Source of the DNA: Candidatus Thalassarchaeaceae archaeon
GTDB lineage: Archaea; Thermoplasmatota; Poseidoniia; Poseidoniales; Thalassarchaeaceae
Assembly (NCBI GenBank): GCA_013330385.1
Contig: DUIL01000059.1
Location: forward strand, 1-17,232
Direction of reading: 5' to 3'
Length of the DNA: 17,232 bases
The first letter of the stretch is position 1; each line of letters begins with the position of its first letter. The notes under the pieces were generated by a model, which saw only the letters and a program-made list of their open reading frames with translations, had not been told where the DNA came from and did no database searches. The position numbers and the translations under genes were made by a program. Of this stretch, positions 1-8,300 are shown in pieces.

Positions 1-695
1 TTCTCAAGCGCCAATTGTACAATCATTGAGTTAGTATCGGAGGCACCAATCCTTTGTTCGGCGTATTTTGCATAATGCCCCACCCCTGCTGCTTGGTCTG
101 TCCAAAGGTACTCTCCAGTTCTTTCTGTGGCGTGTGGATCTAGCATATCTTGACTTGTTTCGATATAGAATAAATTCGGTTTAGCTCCAGATTCAGGCTT
201 ACGAACAGTTGTATCATGATTTCGTAAATAACCTGAGATTGAGGAGTTTTGGTCATCTAGGTCTCCGGATACAATCGCCTCGGTCGGACAGACAATCACG
301 CAGGCGGGTTCGTAAGAATGCTCAATCCGGTGGGCGCAGTAATTGCACTTGGCTGCAGTGCCCTTGTTTGGATCGATGTATAGGGCGTCATATGGACAGG
401 CTTGCATGCAGGACTTGCAACCGATGCAGCGATCATCATCGAAGTCGACGATTCCATCTTCTCGGTTGAAGAGTGCCGTAGTTGGACAAATCGTAGTGCA
501 TGGCGAATCCTCACAGTGATTGCACCGATGTACTGAGAATTCTCGAGTGACATCAGGATACTGCCCCTTCTCTATGTATTTTACATGTGTTCGATTGACT
601 CCAATTGGCACGTCATGTTCTGACTTACAGGCAATAGTACAGGCGTGACAGCCTATGCATTTTCTGTTGTCAATGACGAATCCAAAATTGACCAA
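1..695 (-). CDS. 4Fe-4S ferredoxin-type electron-transfer subunit of a molybdopterin oxidoreductase-like complex (partial, 3' end outside window)
   Basis: This gene is read on the minus strand from a TTG at 695 and runs off the left edge, giving 231 residues. Four Cys groups are visible: C-x2-C-x2-C-x3-C at residues 13-23, then CNHCEDSPCTTICP, CIGCKSCMQACP, and CNYC followed by ACVIVCP. That makes 16 cysteines, enough for four [4Fe-4S] clusters, as in the NrfC/PsrB/DmsB family of beta subunits that pass electrons between a molybdopterin catalytic subunit and a membrane quinone-reacting subunit. A KPNLFYIE motif follows the last cluster, typical of this family. The start is unusual: the reading frame is closed by TGA just upstream and holds no ATG or GTG before the first Cys group. 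TTG gives the family-like N-terminus M-VNFGFVIDNRKCIGC and has a GGGG stretch about 9 bases upstream. It lies 31 bases after the TraB-like gene. The catalytic and membrane partners are not visible, so the substrate is unknown. Confidence 0.88.
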   Translation of the reverse strand, partial: MVNFGFVIDNRKCIGCHACTIACKSEHDVPIGVNRTHVKYIEKGQYPDVTREFSVHRCNHCEDSPCTTICPTTALFNREDGIVDFDDDRCIGCKSCMQACPYDALYIDPNKGTAAKCNYCAHRIEHSYEPACVIVCPTEAIVSGDLDDQNSSISGYLRNHDTTVRKPESGAKPNLFYIETSQDMLDPHATERTGEYLWTDQAAGVGHYAKYAEQRIGASDTNSMIVQLALE

Positions 696-726
696 GAAAG
701 GATACCCCGTATGGTCTGCTTGGCTT

Positions 727-1890
727 TCAGCCGATAATCATGCCCACGATGGCACCGCCCGCAAACCAAGCACCTAGTGCTGAACCTAGGTTGCCAAGTG
801 CAGTTACCAATAGGACTCTACCGACTCGATTGGACCAGAAAACACTGTAATCGTTCAACTCCAAAAAATCAGCAGCATCTTTGCCAGTAGGTGCTGCAAC
901 CTTGATTTGTGTATATCCAGCAAACCACCCTGCCGCTAAAGTAGGATTCAGACTAGTTATTGGAGATGCTAAAGCACCCACAAGTATCGAAAGGGGATGT
1001 CCTCTTGCTATCGCCACCCCCAATCCTGCAAATATGGCATTGGCAACTAGCCAATACCACAATGTGTCCTTGAGTGCTCCAAACTCGCCATTGTAGGCCA
1101 ACCAACCTAAAACTGAAGCTAGGAAGATTGGGATTGCCCACATCATCACTTTCGGCCAGATAGGTTTTGGTGGTTCTTGAGAAAGTTCAGTCAGTCTTGA
1201 AGTGGATTCTAGAGGTGGTTTTTCAAGATGCTCAATTATTCCATTGATATGTCCGGCTCCAACTACTGCTAGGACCCTCCCTTTCCCTCGAATTTGCTGA
1301 ATTCTACCTGCAAGATAGGCATCTCTTTCATCAATCAAAACGGTGCCTGCATTCGGTGCTGCTTGTCGAGCCTCCTCCATAACTTCTGAAAGTAAATCGG
1401 AGTCCTCAAGTAATTCATCTAGGTCTATTTTTTCATCATCGTCTTCTTCATCCCAAAGTAGTGCATTTAGGACCCGCCATTTTTCTCGAAGACCCATTTT
1501 TCTCCAGGCTCTTCTTAGAGTGATAATTACATCACGATCAATCAAAGCATGTTCAATTTCTGCTTCTTCAGCCATTTCAATGGCTGCAAGTAGTTCTGCT
1601 CCTGGTTTTTCACCGGTTTCTAAGCCCATTTTGCGTTGCTGGGCCGCTAAAGCGGATTGCAGTAGAATCATCAAAGAGCGACCTTCATTGATAATTTTTA
1701 GAAGGTCATCATTGTCAAGTTCATCAGGAGTTTTTAGTGACTTAAGACGTGACTGACAGAGTTCAACAGCAACTAAATCAGGTTTGAACTCGGCAATCTG
1801 TTCGCGAACTAATTCAACAGATGCTGTTGAAACATGCGCCGTTCCGATTAGACGTAGATTTTCATCGATTTCTACAACATTACGCCCCAT
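727..1890 (-). CDS. TraB/PrgY-like family membrane protein
   Basis: The product is 387 residues. The N-terminal domain has the TraB hallmarks: GTAHVS at residues 16-21, a following helix with ELCQSR at 43-48, and GAGH at 211-214 in the stretch VLAVVGAGHINGI. These conserved His/Glu/Arg residues fit the TIKI/EreA/TraB-type fold, in which they form a putative metal-dependent hydrolase site. An acidic region (about 148-172) separates the halves. The C-terminal part carries four or more hydrophobic segments (about 247-266, 279-296, 300-325, 357-386), so the protein should sit in the cytoplasmic membrane. The start at 1890 follows AAGGGGGG with about 5 bases spacing, overlapping the end of the dihydropteroate synthase gene region (11 bases between stop and start), so the two are probably co-transcribed. 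Archaeal members of the family have no settled function; PrgY in Enterococcus limits pheromone activity. The family assignment is strong, the activity is unknown. Confidence 0.9.
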   Translation of the reverse strand: MGRNVVEIDENLRLIGTAHVSTASVELVREQIAEFKPDLVAVELCQSRLKSLKTPDELDNDDLLKIINEGRSLMILLQSALAAQQRKMGLETGEKPGAELLAAIEMAEEAEIEHALIDRDVIITLRRAWRKMGLREKWRVLNALLWDEEDDDEKIDLDELLEDSDLLSEVMEEARQAAPNAGTVLIDERDAYLAGRIQQIRGKGRVLAVVGAGHINGIIEHLEKPPLESTSRLTELSQEPPKPIWPKVMMWAIPIFLASVLGWLAYNGEFGALKDTLWYWLVANAIFAGLGVAIARGHPLSILVGALASPITSLNPTLAAGWFAGYTQIKVAAPTGKDAADFLELNDYSVFWSNRVGRVLLVTALGNLGSALGAWFAGGAIVGMIIG

Positions 1891-1901
1891 GTCATCCCCC
1901 C

Positions 1902-2735
1902 TTATTCCACAGCACGCATCGCAGCGTACAGATCAGCATGCTCGCGCACATCGTGCACCCTGATGATGTCGACCCCTTTGGTAGGAGCCATTGCTGCAAT
2001 ACCCAAAGTACCGGCTAACCGTTCACTAGCATCTTCTCTTGATAGGAGGTGTGCGAACATTCTCTTTCTACTGACACCCCACATCAAGGGCATTTGTGTG
2101 TTTGGAACAATATCTCTTCCAGCAGCGAGCAGGGTGGTGTTATGATGCAATTGTTTGCCAAAGCCAATCCCTGGGTCGGCGATGATATTGTTTGCAGAAA
2201 CCCCCGATTCCAACAAAATATCTGCAACATCAGCTAAGGATTGTCGGACTTCAGTAATCACATCTCCATAATTTGGGTCATTTTGCATATTTTCAGGCAG
2301 ACCTTGCATGTGCATTATACAAACAGGCAAATTAGATTCAATAATCACATTAAGCATATCAGGGTCAGAAAGAGCACTGACGTCGTTAATCATGTCTGCA
2401 CCTAATTCAACAGCAGCACGTGCTACCATGGCTCTTCTCGTATCTATTGAGATTCCAACTTCTGGCAATAGTTCTCTTACAGCCTTCACGACAGGAATAA
2501 CACGCTCTAATTCTTCTTCTGGATTTACAGGTTCAGCCCCCGGTCTAGTTGATTCACCACCGATGTCTAACCAATCGGCTCCATCTTTGACCATCTGCTC
2601 TGCGCGAGAAAGCGCATCTTGTAGTGAATTTACACGCGAATCCGCATAAAATGAGTCTGGCGTGACGTTGAGAACTCCCATAATTCGTGGAAAACCGTCA
2701 TCTCGGCGATTCAGGATTCGTCTCCAGTCGGCCAT
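1902..2735 (-). CDS. folP: Dihydropteroate synthase
   Basis: The enzyme joins p-aminobenzoate to dihydropterin pyrophosphate to make dihydropteroate in folate synthesis, in the cytoplasm. The 277-residue product has all the diagnostic blocks of the TIM-barrel DHPS family: IMGVLNVTPDSF (18-29), GADWLDIGGESTRPGAE (52-68), ISIDTRR (95-101), GADMINDVSAL (112-122), MHMQGLPENMQ (141-151), DPGIGFGK (187-194), a SRK loop (222-224) and DIIRVHDV (256-263). A longer reading frame begins at 2783, but I place the start at 2735 (MADWRRIL). It is preceded by GAGGGGTGA, with GAGG six bases from the ATG, and the promoter-like AT element at 2760-2766 would otherwise fall inside the gene. It heads the minus-strand group with the TraB-like protein and the ferredoxin subunit. 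Its presence suggests folate rather than only methanopterin as the C1 carrier, an inference. Confidence 0.95.
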   Translation of the reverse strand: MADWRRILNRRDDGFPRIMGVLNVTPDSFYADSRVNSLQDALSRAEQMVKDGADWLDIGGESTRPGAEPVNPEEELERVIPVVKAVRELLPEVGISIDTRRAMVARAAVELGADMINDVSALSDPDMLNVIIESNLPVCIMHMQGLPENMQNDPNYGDVITEVRQSLADVADILLESGVSANNIIADPGIGFGKQLHHNTTLLAAGRDIVPNTQMPLMWGVSRKRMFAHLLSREDASERLAGTLGIAAMAPTKGVDIIRVHDVREHADLYAAMRAVE

Positions 2736-2739
2736 TTCA

Positions 2740-2745
2740 CCCCTC
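2740..2745 (-). promoter_or_regulatory. Shine-Dalgarno site of folP, fixing the start at 2735
   Basis: On the minus strand GAGGGGTGAA sits directly before ATG 2735; the GAGG core lies six bases from the start. It supports the internal start over the upstream ATG at 2783, which has no comparable site. Confidence 0.6.
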
Positions 2746-2788
2746 GGATTCTGCGTATGCTTTATGATGTGACGGAGAGCCAATCCGA
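2744..2788. promoter_or_regulatory. Shared divergent promoter region with a TATA-like element and flanking inverted repeat
   Basis: The space between folP (minus, start 2735) and the membrane-protein gene (plus, start 2812) holds one AT-rich element, TTTATGA at 2760-2766, placed where it could serve as a TATA box in either direction. It is flanked by TCGGATT (2744-2750) and AATCCGA (2782-2788), a 7-bp inverted repeat centred at about 2766. The arrangement could be a regulator site or chance. No second convincing TATA box is seen. Confidence 0.35.
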
Positions 2789-2811
2789 CAATGGTTTTGG
2801 GCGAGGAGACT

Positions 2812-3459
2812 ATGGATGACGTTGTTTCAAGCCCTCAATCGGGTCTTGCAGCAACCGCAAAAGAGGAATTACCCTCTAATGATGCTCTTGAATTAATGGA
2901 ATCTATCCTTCAAAGATTGCAGCCAGCCGATAGGCATGAAATCCGTGATATGATAACCCAAAGAGGTTGGTTCTCGGGTGCCCTGCTAATGATGTCTGGT
3001 TTGTTCTGGTGGATTGCAGTAAAGCAAGGGGGAGAATCACTCGGTGACTCCAACATTCCTGATTCTATGTTAGGTGCGTTTGATTTTCCTACAATGGCTC
3101 TGATGGTTCCCGCAATTGTCTTCATTGCTACTATGATCTCTTCAATCGGCCGAGAAAGAGGACTTGCATCAGCCTCAAACATAGGCGGACTTCTAGTTAT
3201 TCTAGCAGTGTATTATACTCTAGAACCACTTGGTTTTTCCATTATAACAGATAATATCAACATGCAGGATGGCATTATGGCTACTGGTCGATTACTAGCA
3301 CTTGCAGTAATGATTCATTATTCCGCTCGCTTCTTCATAGATGCCATTCTATTACAGTGGGTCAGAGCTCAAATGATTCACATGCCAGTAGAGCTAATTC
3401 CAACTATGAGTGGGTCTTCTGTTGAGGGTCAGGCTGATGAAGTCGGGCCTGCTGCCTGA
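2812..3459 (+). CDS. Hypothetical four-helix membrane protein
   Basis: I do not recognise this 215-residue protein. An acidic N-terminal part (residues 1-50, with a helical stretch ALELMESILQRLQPADRHEIRDMI written here only as residues 25-48) precedes four hydrophobic segments at roughly 53-71, 93-113, 122-142 and 156-180, and a polar acidic tail. This suggests a cytoplasmic N-terminal helix followed by a small helical bundle in the membrane. The start is set at ATG 2812 because GAGGAG lies at 2803-2808 just before it; an in-frame ATG at 2791 has no such site. It is the first gene of the plus-strand run leading to trm56 and carAB, and its stop lies 4 bases before the chosen trm56 start. No Cys clusters or catalytic motif are visible, and the role is unknown. 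Confidence 0.72.
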   Translation: MDDVVSSPQSGLAATAKEELPSNDALELMESILQRLQPADRHEIRDMITQRGWFSGALLMMSGLFWWIAVKQGGESLGDSNIPDSMLGAFDFPTMALMVPAIVFIATMISSIGRERGLASASNIGGLLVILAVYYTLEPLGFSIITDNINMQDGIMATGRLLALAVMIHYSARFFIDAILLQWVRAQMIHMPVELIPTMSGSSVEGQADEVGPAA

Positions 3460-3463
3460 CTGT

Positions 3464-4027
3464 ATGCGCGACCAGCGTCAACCGATCTCGGTACTTCGCT
3501 TGGGGCATCGGCGAGAGCGTGACAAGAGAATCACTAGCCATCTTGGCCTTACTGCTCGTGCTTTTGGTGCGAATGAGGTGATTTTGGCGGGTGAAGAAGA
3601 CCCTTCTGCGCTAGAGACATGGAATTCAGTCACTGAGAGGTTTGGTGGTGAATTCAAGTGCCACTATGAGCCAAAACCACTAGGTTGGCTGCGTCGATTT
3701 TCTCAGGATGCTGGTGACGGCAAGGCTGGAGTCATAATTCATCTAACAATGTATGGTGAACATTGGCATCATGCTATTGAGAAGATTGATAGAAACCGGC
3801 CCACAGTAATTGTGGTTGGAGGTACAAAGGTTCCCGGAGAGGTATACAAATTGGCTACTCACAACGTCTCAGTAGGCAATCAACCTCATTCTGAAGTGTC
3901 TGCTTTAGGTATTTTTCTCGATTCTTTTGTTGGTCCAATTGATGATGTATCTCACTTTTCAGGAGGCGAAATTAGGGTGCTACCCAGTGCCTCTGGTAAG
4001 CATGTTCTCAACCTTGAAGAAGAGTGA
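3464..4027 (+). CDS. trm56: tRNA (cytidine-56-2'-O)-methyltransferase, SPOUT family
   Basis: Trm56 methylates the ribose of C56 in the T-loop of archaeal tRNAs, using S-adenosylmethionine, and replaces the box C/D guide used in some archaea. The 187-residue product shows the family signature VLRLGHRRERDKRITSHL (residues 10-27) and the knotted C-terminal cofactor region VVGGTKVPGEVY followed by NVSVGNQPHSEVSALGIFLD (117-153). Length matches the family (about 180-200). I chose ATG 3464, which leaves nine residues before the signature as in homologues; ATG 3437 in the same frame overlaps the upstream gene by 23 bases and has GAGGG about ten bases upstream, so it cannot be excluded. The stop codon overlaps the GTG start of carA (GTGA, 4024-4027), suggesting coupled translation in one operon. 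Confidence 0.93.
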   Translation: MRDQRQPISVLRLGHRRERDKRITSHLGLTARAFGANEVILAGEEDPSALETWNSVTERFGGEFKCHYEPKPLGWLRRFSQDAGDGKAGVIIHLTMYGEHWHHAIEKIDRNRPTVIVVGGTKVPGEVYKLATHNVSVGNQPHSEVSALGIFLDSFVGPIDDVSHFSGGEIRVLPSASGKHVLNLEEE

Positions 4028-5397
4028 ATCCACACTCAATGACTAAGAATCGTATTCAAGCAGCATCGTTGATGTCGGGTATAGGTCCCATCAGGGGCTT
4101 CTCACCCGGCGCTTCTGTTTCAGGTGTCAAAACCCCTCCTATTTTCACAGATGCAGCCGATTTATTGTTGGATTCTGACACCCCTGAGCCACTATCTGGA
4201 GCAGACGGATTACTTCTTTTGGCCGACGGCACTAGATATCGTGGTAGATTATTTGGAGCACCAGTAGTGGCTGAGGGAGAACTGGTATTTACTACTGGAA
4301 TGACTGGCTATCAAGAGAGTCTTACCGATCCTTCTTTCGCCGGCCAAGTTTTAACTTTCACTTGGCCTCTATTGGGAAATTATGGAATACATGCAGGAAC
4401 CTCTGAATCAGCAGGAGTTTGGCCTCGAGGAGTAGTTTGTAGACAATTAATGGAAATTCCAGACCACCGTGATTCGGTTGGTAATGTACACGACCTTTTG
4501 TTTGCTCATGGAGTTCCAGGTATACAGGATATCGATACTCGTGAATTGACATGTCGTGTTCGTGAACATGGAACTGTATTGTGTATATTCGGTCCTGCTG
4601 AAATGGAGAGAGAAATGTTGGTGCGTCTTGATGAGATGACTCCACCTGATGTTGAAGATTTGGTGTCTTTAGTAACATGTGACAATGCAGTACTTCTCAA
4701 TGAAGGAGCGGTTGATAATGAAGGTAACAAACTTCCTCGTCTTGCAGCAATAGATTGTGGAGTGAAATACAATATTCTTAGAGAACTTTGTCGTAGATTC
4801 GAGGTCGTTTGGTGTCCTGCAACAACTACATTTGACGAAATTCTTCAATGGAATCCCGACGCTTTCTTCGCTTCTAATGGACCTGGTGACCCTGCTCATC
4901 CTGGAGCCGCTACTACTGCTAGAAACACCCTTGCCTCGGCGGTAAGAACGGGTCTACCAGTGATGGGGATCTGCCTTGGTCATCAGTTGATGGGCCTTGC
5001 AGCTGGTCTGCGCACATACAAACTTCGATATGGACATAGAGGTGCTAATCAACCAGTTGTAGATTTAGAAAGTGGCAGGGTCTACATTACTAGTCAGAAT
5101 CATGGCTTTGCGGTTGAAGACCCTGAGAAAGGAATGCTGGCTCCGCACCCCACTGGTGCATGTTCTGACCGAGGTGCCAATGAGTTAGAGGCACCTTTCC
5201 GTGTTCGTCATGTCAATGCTAACGACCGAACTGTAGAGGGTTTGGATTTGATTGGGAAGAGGGCCTTCACTATACAGTACCACCCGGAAGCATGTCCTGG
5301 GCCACATGATGCCTCTCCTCTCTTTGATCGCTTTGCTGAGATGGTAGAAGATCATCTTGCAGGTAAGCCGATACCTGCTGTAAGAGGTGAGAATTGA
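4024..5397 (+). CDS. carA: Carbamoyl-phosphate synthase small (glutaminase) subunit
   Basis: CarA hydrolyses glutamine and passes ammonia to CarB for carbamoyl phosphate, used for pyrimidines and arginine. The N-terminal CarA domain begins near residue 62 (LLLLADGTRYRGRLFG) with the conserved TGMTGYQESLTDPSF block. The class I amidotransferase domain holds the nucleophile in GICLGHQ (C317) and the His-Glu pair in QYHPEA (H420, E422), so the triad is intact. At 457 residues it is about 75 longer than the E. coli enzyme. The excess is an N-terminal extension of about 60 residues, low in complexity and rich in Gly, Ser, Pro, Asp and Leu, and an insertion of about 20 residues at 369-392 between NHGFAV and the His-Glu motif. 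The GTG start at 4024 overlaps the trm56 stop, but the ribosome-site evidence is weak. ATG 4039, ATG 4072 and a TTG near 4165 are alternatives. The stop overlaps carB by one base. Confidence 0.95.
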   Translation: MNPHSMTKNRIQAASLMSGIGPIRGFSPGASVSGVKTPPIFTDAADLLLDSDTPEPLSGADGLLLLADGTRYRGRLFGAPVVAEGELVFTTGMTGYQESLTDPSFAGQVLTFTWPLLGNYGIHAGTSESAGVWPRGVVCRQLMEIPDHRDSVGNVHDLLFAHGVPGIQDIDTRELTCRVREHGTVLCIFGPAEMEREMLVRLDEMTPPDVEDLVSLVTCDNAVLLNEGAVDNEGNKLPRLAAIDCGVKYNILRELCRRFEVVWCPATTTFDEILQWNPDAFFASNGPGDPAHPGAATTARNTLASAVRTGLPVMGICLGHQLMGLAAGLRTYKLRYGHRGANQPVVDLESGRVYITSQNHGFAVEDPEKGMLAPHPTGACSDRGANELEAPFRVRHVNANDRTVEGLDLIGKRAFTIQYHPEACPGPHDASPLFDRFAEMVEDHLAGKPIPAVRGEN

Positions 5398-8300
5398 TGC
5401 CGCGTAGAGACGATCTCCAACGAATAGTCATACTAGGTAGTGGGCCAATTAGAATTGGACAAGCGGCAGAGTTTGATTTCTCAGGCAGTCAAGCCTGTCG
5501 AGCATTGCGTTCAGATGGCTACGAAGTAATTCTGATTAATTCCAATCCTGCAACTATTCAAAACGACCCTGAGATGGCAGATAGAATCTACATCGAGCCT
5601 CTGCTACCCGAAGTAGTCAAGCGCATATTAGAAATTGAGAAACCAGATGCATTACTAGCCGGAATGGGTGGCCAGACCGCTCTCAACATAGCATCTGCTT
5701 TGGCCCATGATGGCAGCCTAGATGAGTTGGGAGTTGAATTGATTGGATGCGACCTTGTATCAATAGATGAGGCAGAAGATAGGGACTTGTTCAAGCAAGT
5801 CTGTGAAGAGATTGACCTTCCCGTTTGTAAGGCTATAGCTTGTGATTCTATTCAAGAAGTAATGGCTGCCGCTGAAACTCTAGGTGGATTCCCATTACTA
5901 ATTCGTCCCGCCTTTACTCTAGGTGGTTTAGGCGGCGGGACTGCCTTCAATATGGGTGAATTGGTAGAGATTGCGAGTCAAGGAATTCTCCACTCTGCCA
6001 TTGGTCAAGTATTGATTGAAGTAAGTATTCTAGGTTGGCAGGAACATGAATATGAAGTCATGCGAGATGGAGCGGACAATGCCATCATAGTGTGCACTAT
6101 GGAGAATATCGACCCAATGGGGGTACATACAGGTGAGTCGGTAGTTGTCGCACCTCAACAAACACTCTCTGACAGAGATCATCAGGGTCTAAGGGATGCT
6201 GCATTGCGACTAATCCGTCGTCTCAATATCAAGGGTGGTTGCAATGTTCAATTTGCAGTAAATCAAGACGACGGTCAATTCCGAGTGATAGAGGTCAACC
6301 CTCGTGTATCTCGCTCTTCTGCTCTTGCGAGCAAGGCGACAGGTTACCCAATAGCTCGAATGGCTGCTCTGATAGCGGTTGGTTATACTCTTGATGAGTT
6401 ACCTAATCCAATAACTGGAGAGGGCACCACAGCTGCCTTTGAACCCACATTAGATTACTGTGTTGTGAAGATACCTCGCTGGCCTTTTGACAAATTCCGA
6501 ACCGCAGATCGGACTATTGGAACTTCGATGAAGTCAACAGGTGAAGTTATGGCCATAGGTCGTTGTTTTGAGGAGGCTTTCCTCAAGGCATGGGCCAGTC
6601 TTGAGTATGGCCAACCCCACCCTAGGCCACTTACAATGGCTGATGCTTCAGGCGGTGAGAGTATGGATGAGAGAGCCGCAGAATCTCTTCCTGAAGCATT
6701 ACTAGAAGATTGGCTCAGGGTACCTACCGATCGTAGAATGGGTGCTCTTTTCGAAGCCTTCCGAAGAGGTTACACAATTGAAGACGTAAGGGATTTATCC
6801 GGTGGAATCACCCGTTGGTTCCTTCATCGTTTTGAGCGTATGGCTGCTATGGAGACTGAGATTAGAGCAGCAGGTGAATTGGGTATGATGCCTGTTGATA
6901 TTCCTGTGCTTGAAATGAGGCGCTGGAAAGGAACCGGCTTTACTGATATGCACATTGCTGATGCACTTGCGGGCTTCCCAGCAAGTGGTTTGAAATCGCT
7001 TCCAGAGGAGTCTTCCGAAAATTCTGTGACGACTCGTAGGCATAGTCTGTCTATTCATCCACGCTTCCGCATGGTGGATTCTTGCGCTGCAGAATTTGCT
7101 GCAGTCACTCCTTACTATTATGCCACTTACGAGGGTGGTTCTGCACCAACTGGGATTGATTACACACCAGGTGTGGATAAATCGACAAAGAAGCGAATTG
7201 TCGTAATTGGTAGTGGGCCTATTCGTATTGGTCAGGGTATTGAATTTGATTATGGCTGTGTGCATGCAGTTGGTGCAATTAGAGACTTAGGTCAAGAGGC
7301 AATCATAATCAATAACAATCCTGAAACAGTTTCTACTGATTTCGATACAAGTGACCGCCTTTATTTTGATCCACTTACTCTTGAGCATACAAGCGAAGTA
7401 TTACTTCGAGAACAAGCACATGGTATTCTTTTACAGTTTGGCGGACAAACTGCAATTAATCTAGCCCTCCCACTTTCAAGTCGTTTACCTCATCTAAAGG
7501 AAATGGGTCTCAATCTCTCTATGGAGGGTACATCTCCAGATGCTGTTGATGAGGCCAGCGATCGAGAGCGATTCGAAAGATTCGCTGAACGAGTAGGGTT
7601 GAGAATGCCTAATGGGACAACCGCCAGCACCCCTGAAAAAGTTCGTGAATCTGTGCATAAAATTGGATATCCTGTTCTTTTGCGACCTTCGTATGTCTTA
7701 GGAGGGAGAGGTATGGAGATACTTTCCAACGACCGACAGTTAGAGGCATACATGCAGGATGCCTTCCTTTCACCCGAACGCCCTCTTCTTGTTGACGAAT
7801 ATCTTGGAAACGCCATTGAGTTGGATGTAGATGCAGTATGTGATGGTGATGAGGTCTTGATTGGTGCGATAATGGAGCATCTTGAGGAGGCCGGCATCCA
7901 TTCAGGAGATTCGACCTGCTTCATACCCCCTCAGAATGTTTCACGAAAAATCATAGCTCAAGTCGAGGAATGGACTGAAAAGATTGGTATTGAACTTGGA
8001 ATCAAAGGTTGCTTCAATATTCAATATGCGATTCGTGGAGAAACACTCTATGTTCTTGAGGTGAACCCACGAGGTTCTCGTACATTCCCATTTGTCGCTA
8101 AGGCTACAGGAGTCCCTCTTGCTCGAATCGCAGCACGTCTTTCACTTGGTGAAAAACTACAAGACTTGACAATCCCTAAACCTCAAAATGATGCAGTTTG
8201 TGTAAAAGCACCAGTATTTCCATTCATTAAACTACGAGGACTAGATCCAGCACCTGGCCCTGAAATGAAGAGTACCGGTGAAGTGATGGGAAGCCATGCT

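Noticed and set aside
209..553. Overlapping plus and minus open frames of about 85 residues near the left edge
   Set aside because: Both overlap the ferredoxin subunit, whose 16 ordered cysteines show that the third frame is the coding one.
1343..1756. Plus-strand open frame of 137 residues, very rich in Ser
   Set aside because: It is antisense to the acidic and helical part of the TraB-like gene; the Ser runs are reverse complements of Glu/Asp codons, and there is no ribosome site or family pattern.
6795..7265. Minus-strand open frame of 156 residues within carB
   Set aside because: It lies wholly antisense to a well-supported carB sequence, has no ribosome site and its composition (His, Thr, Asn, Ser) looks like a frame shadow.
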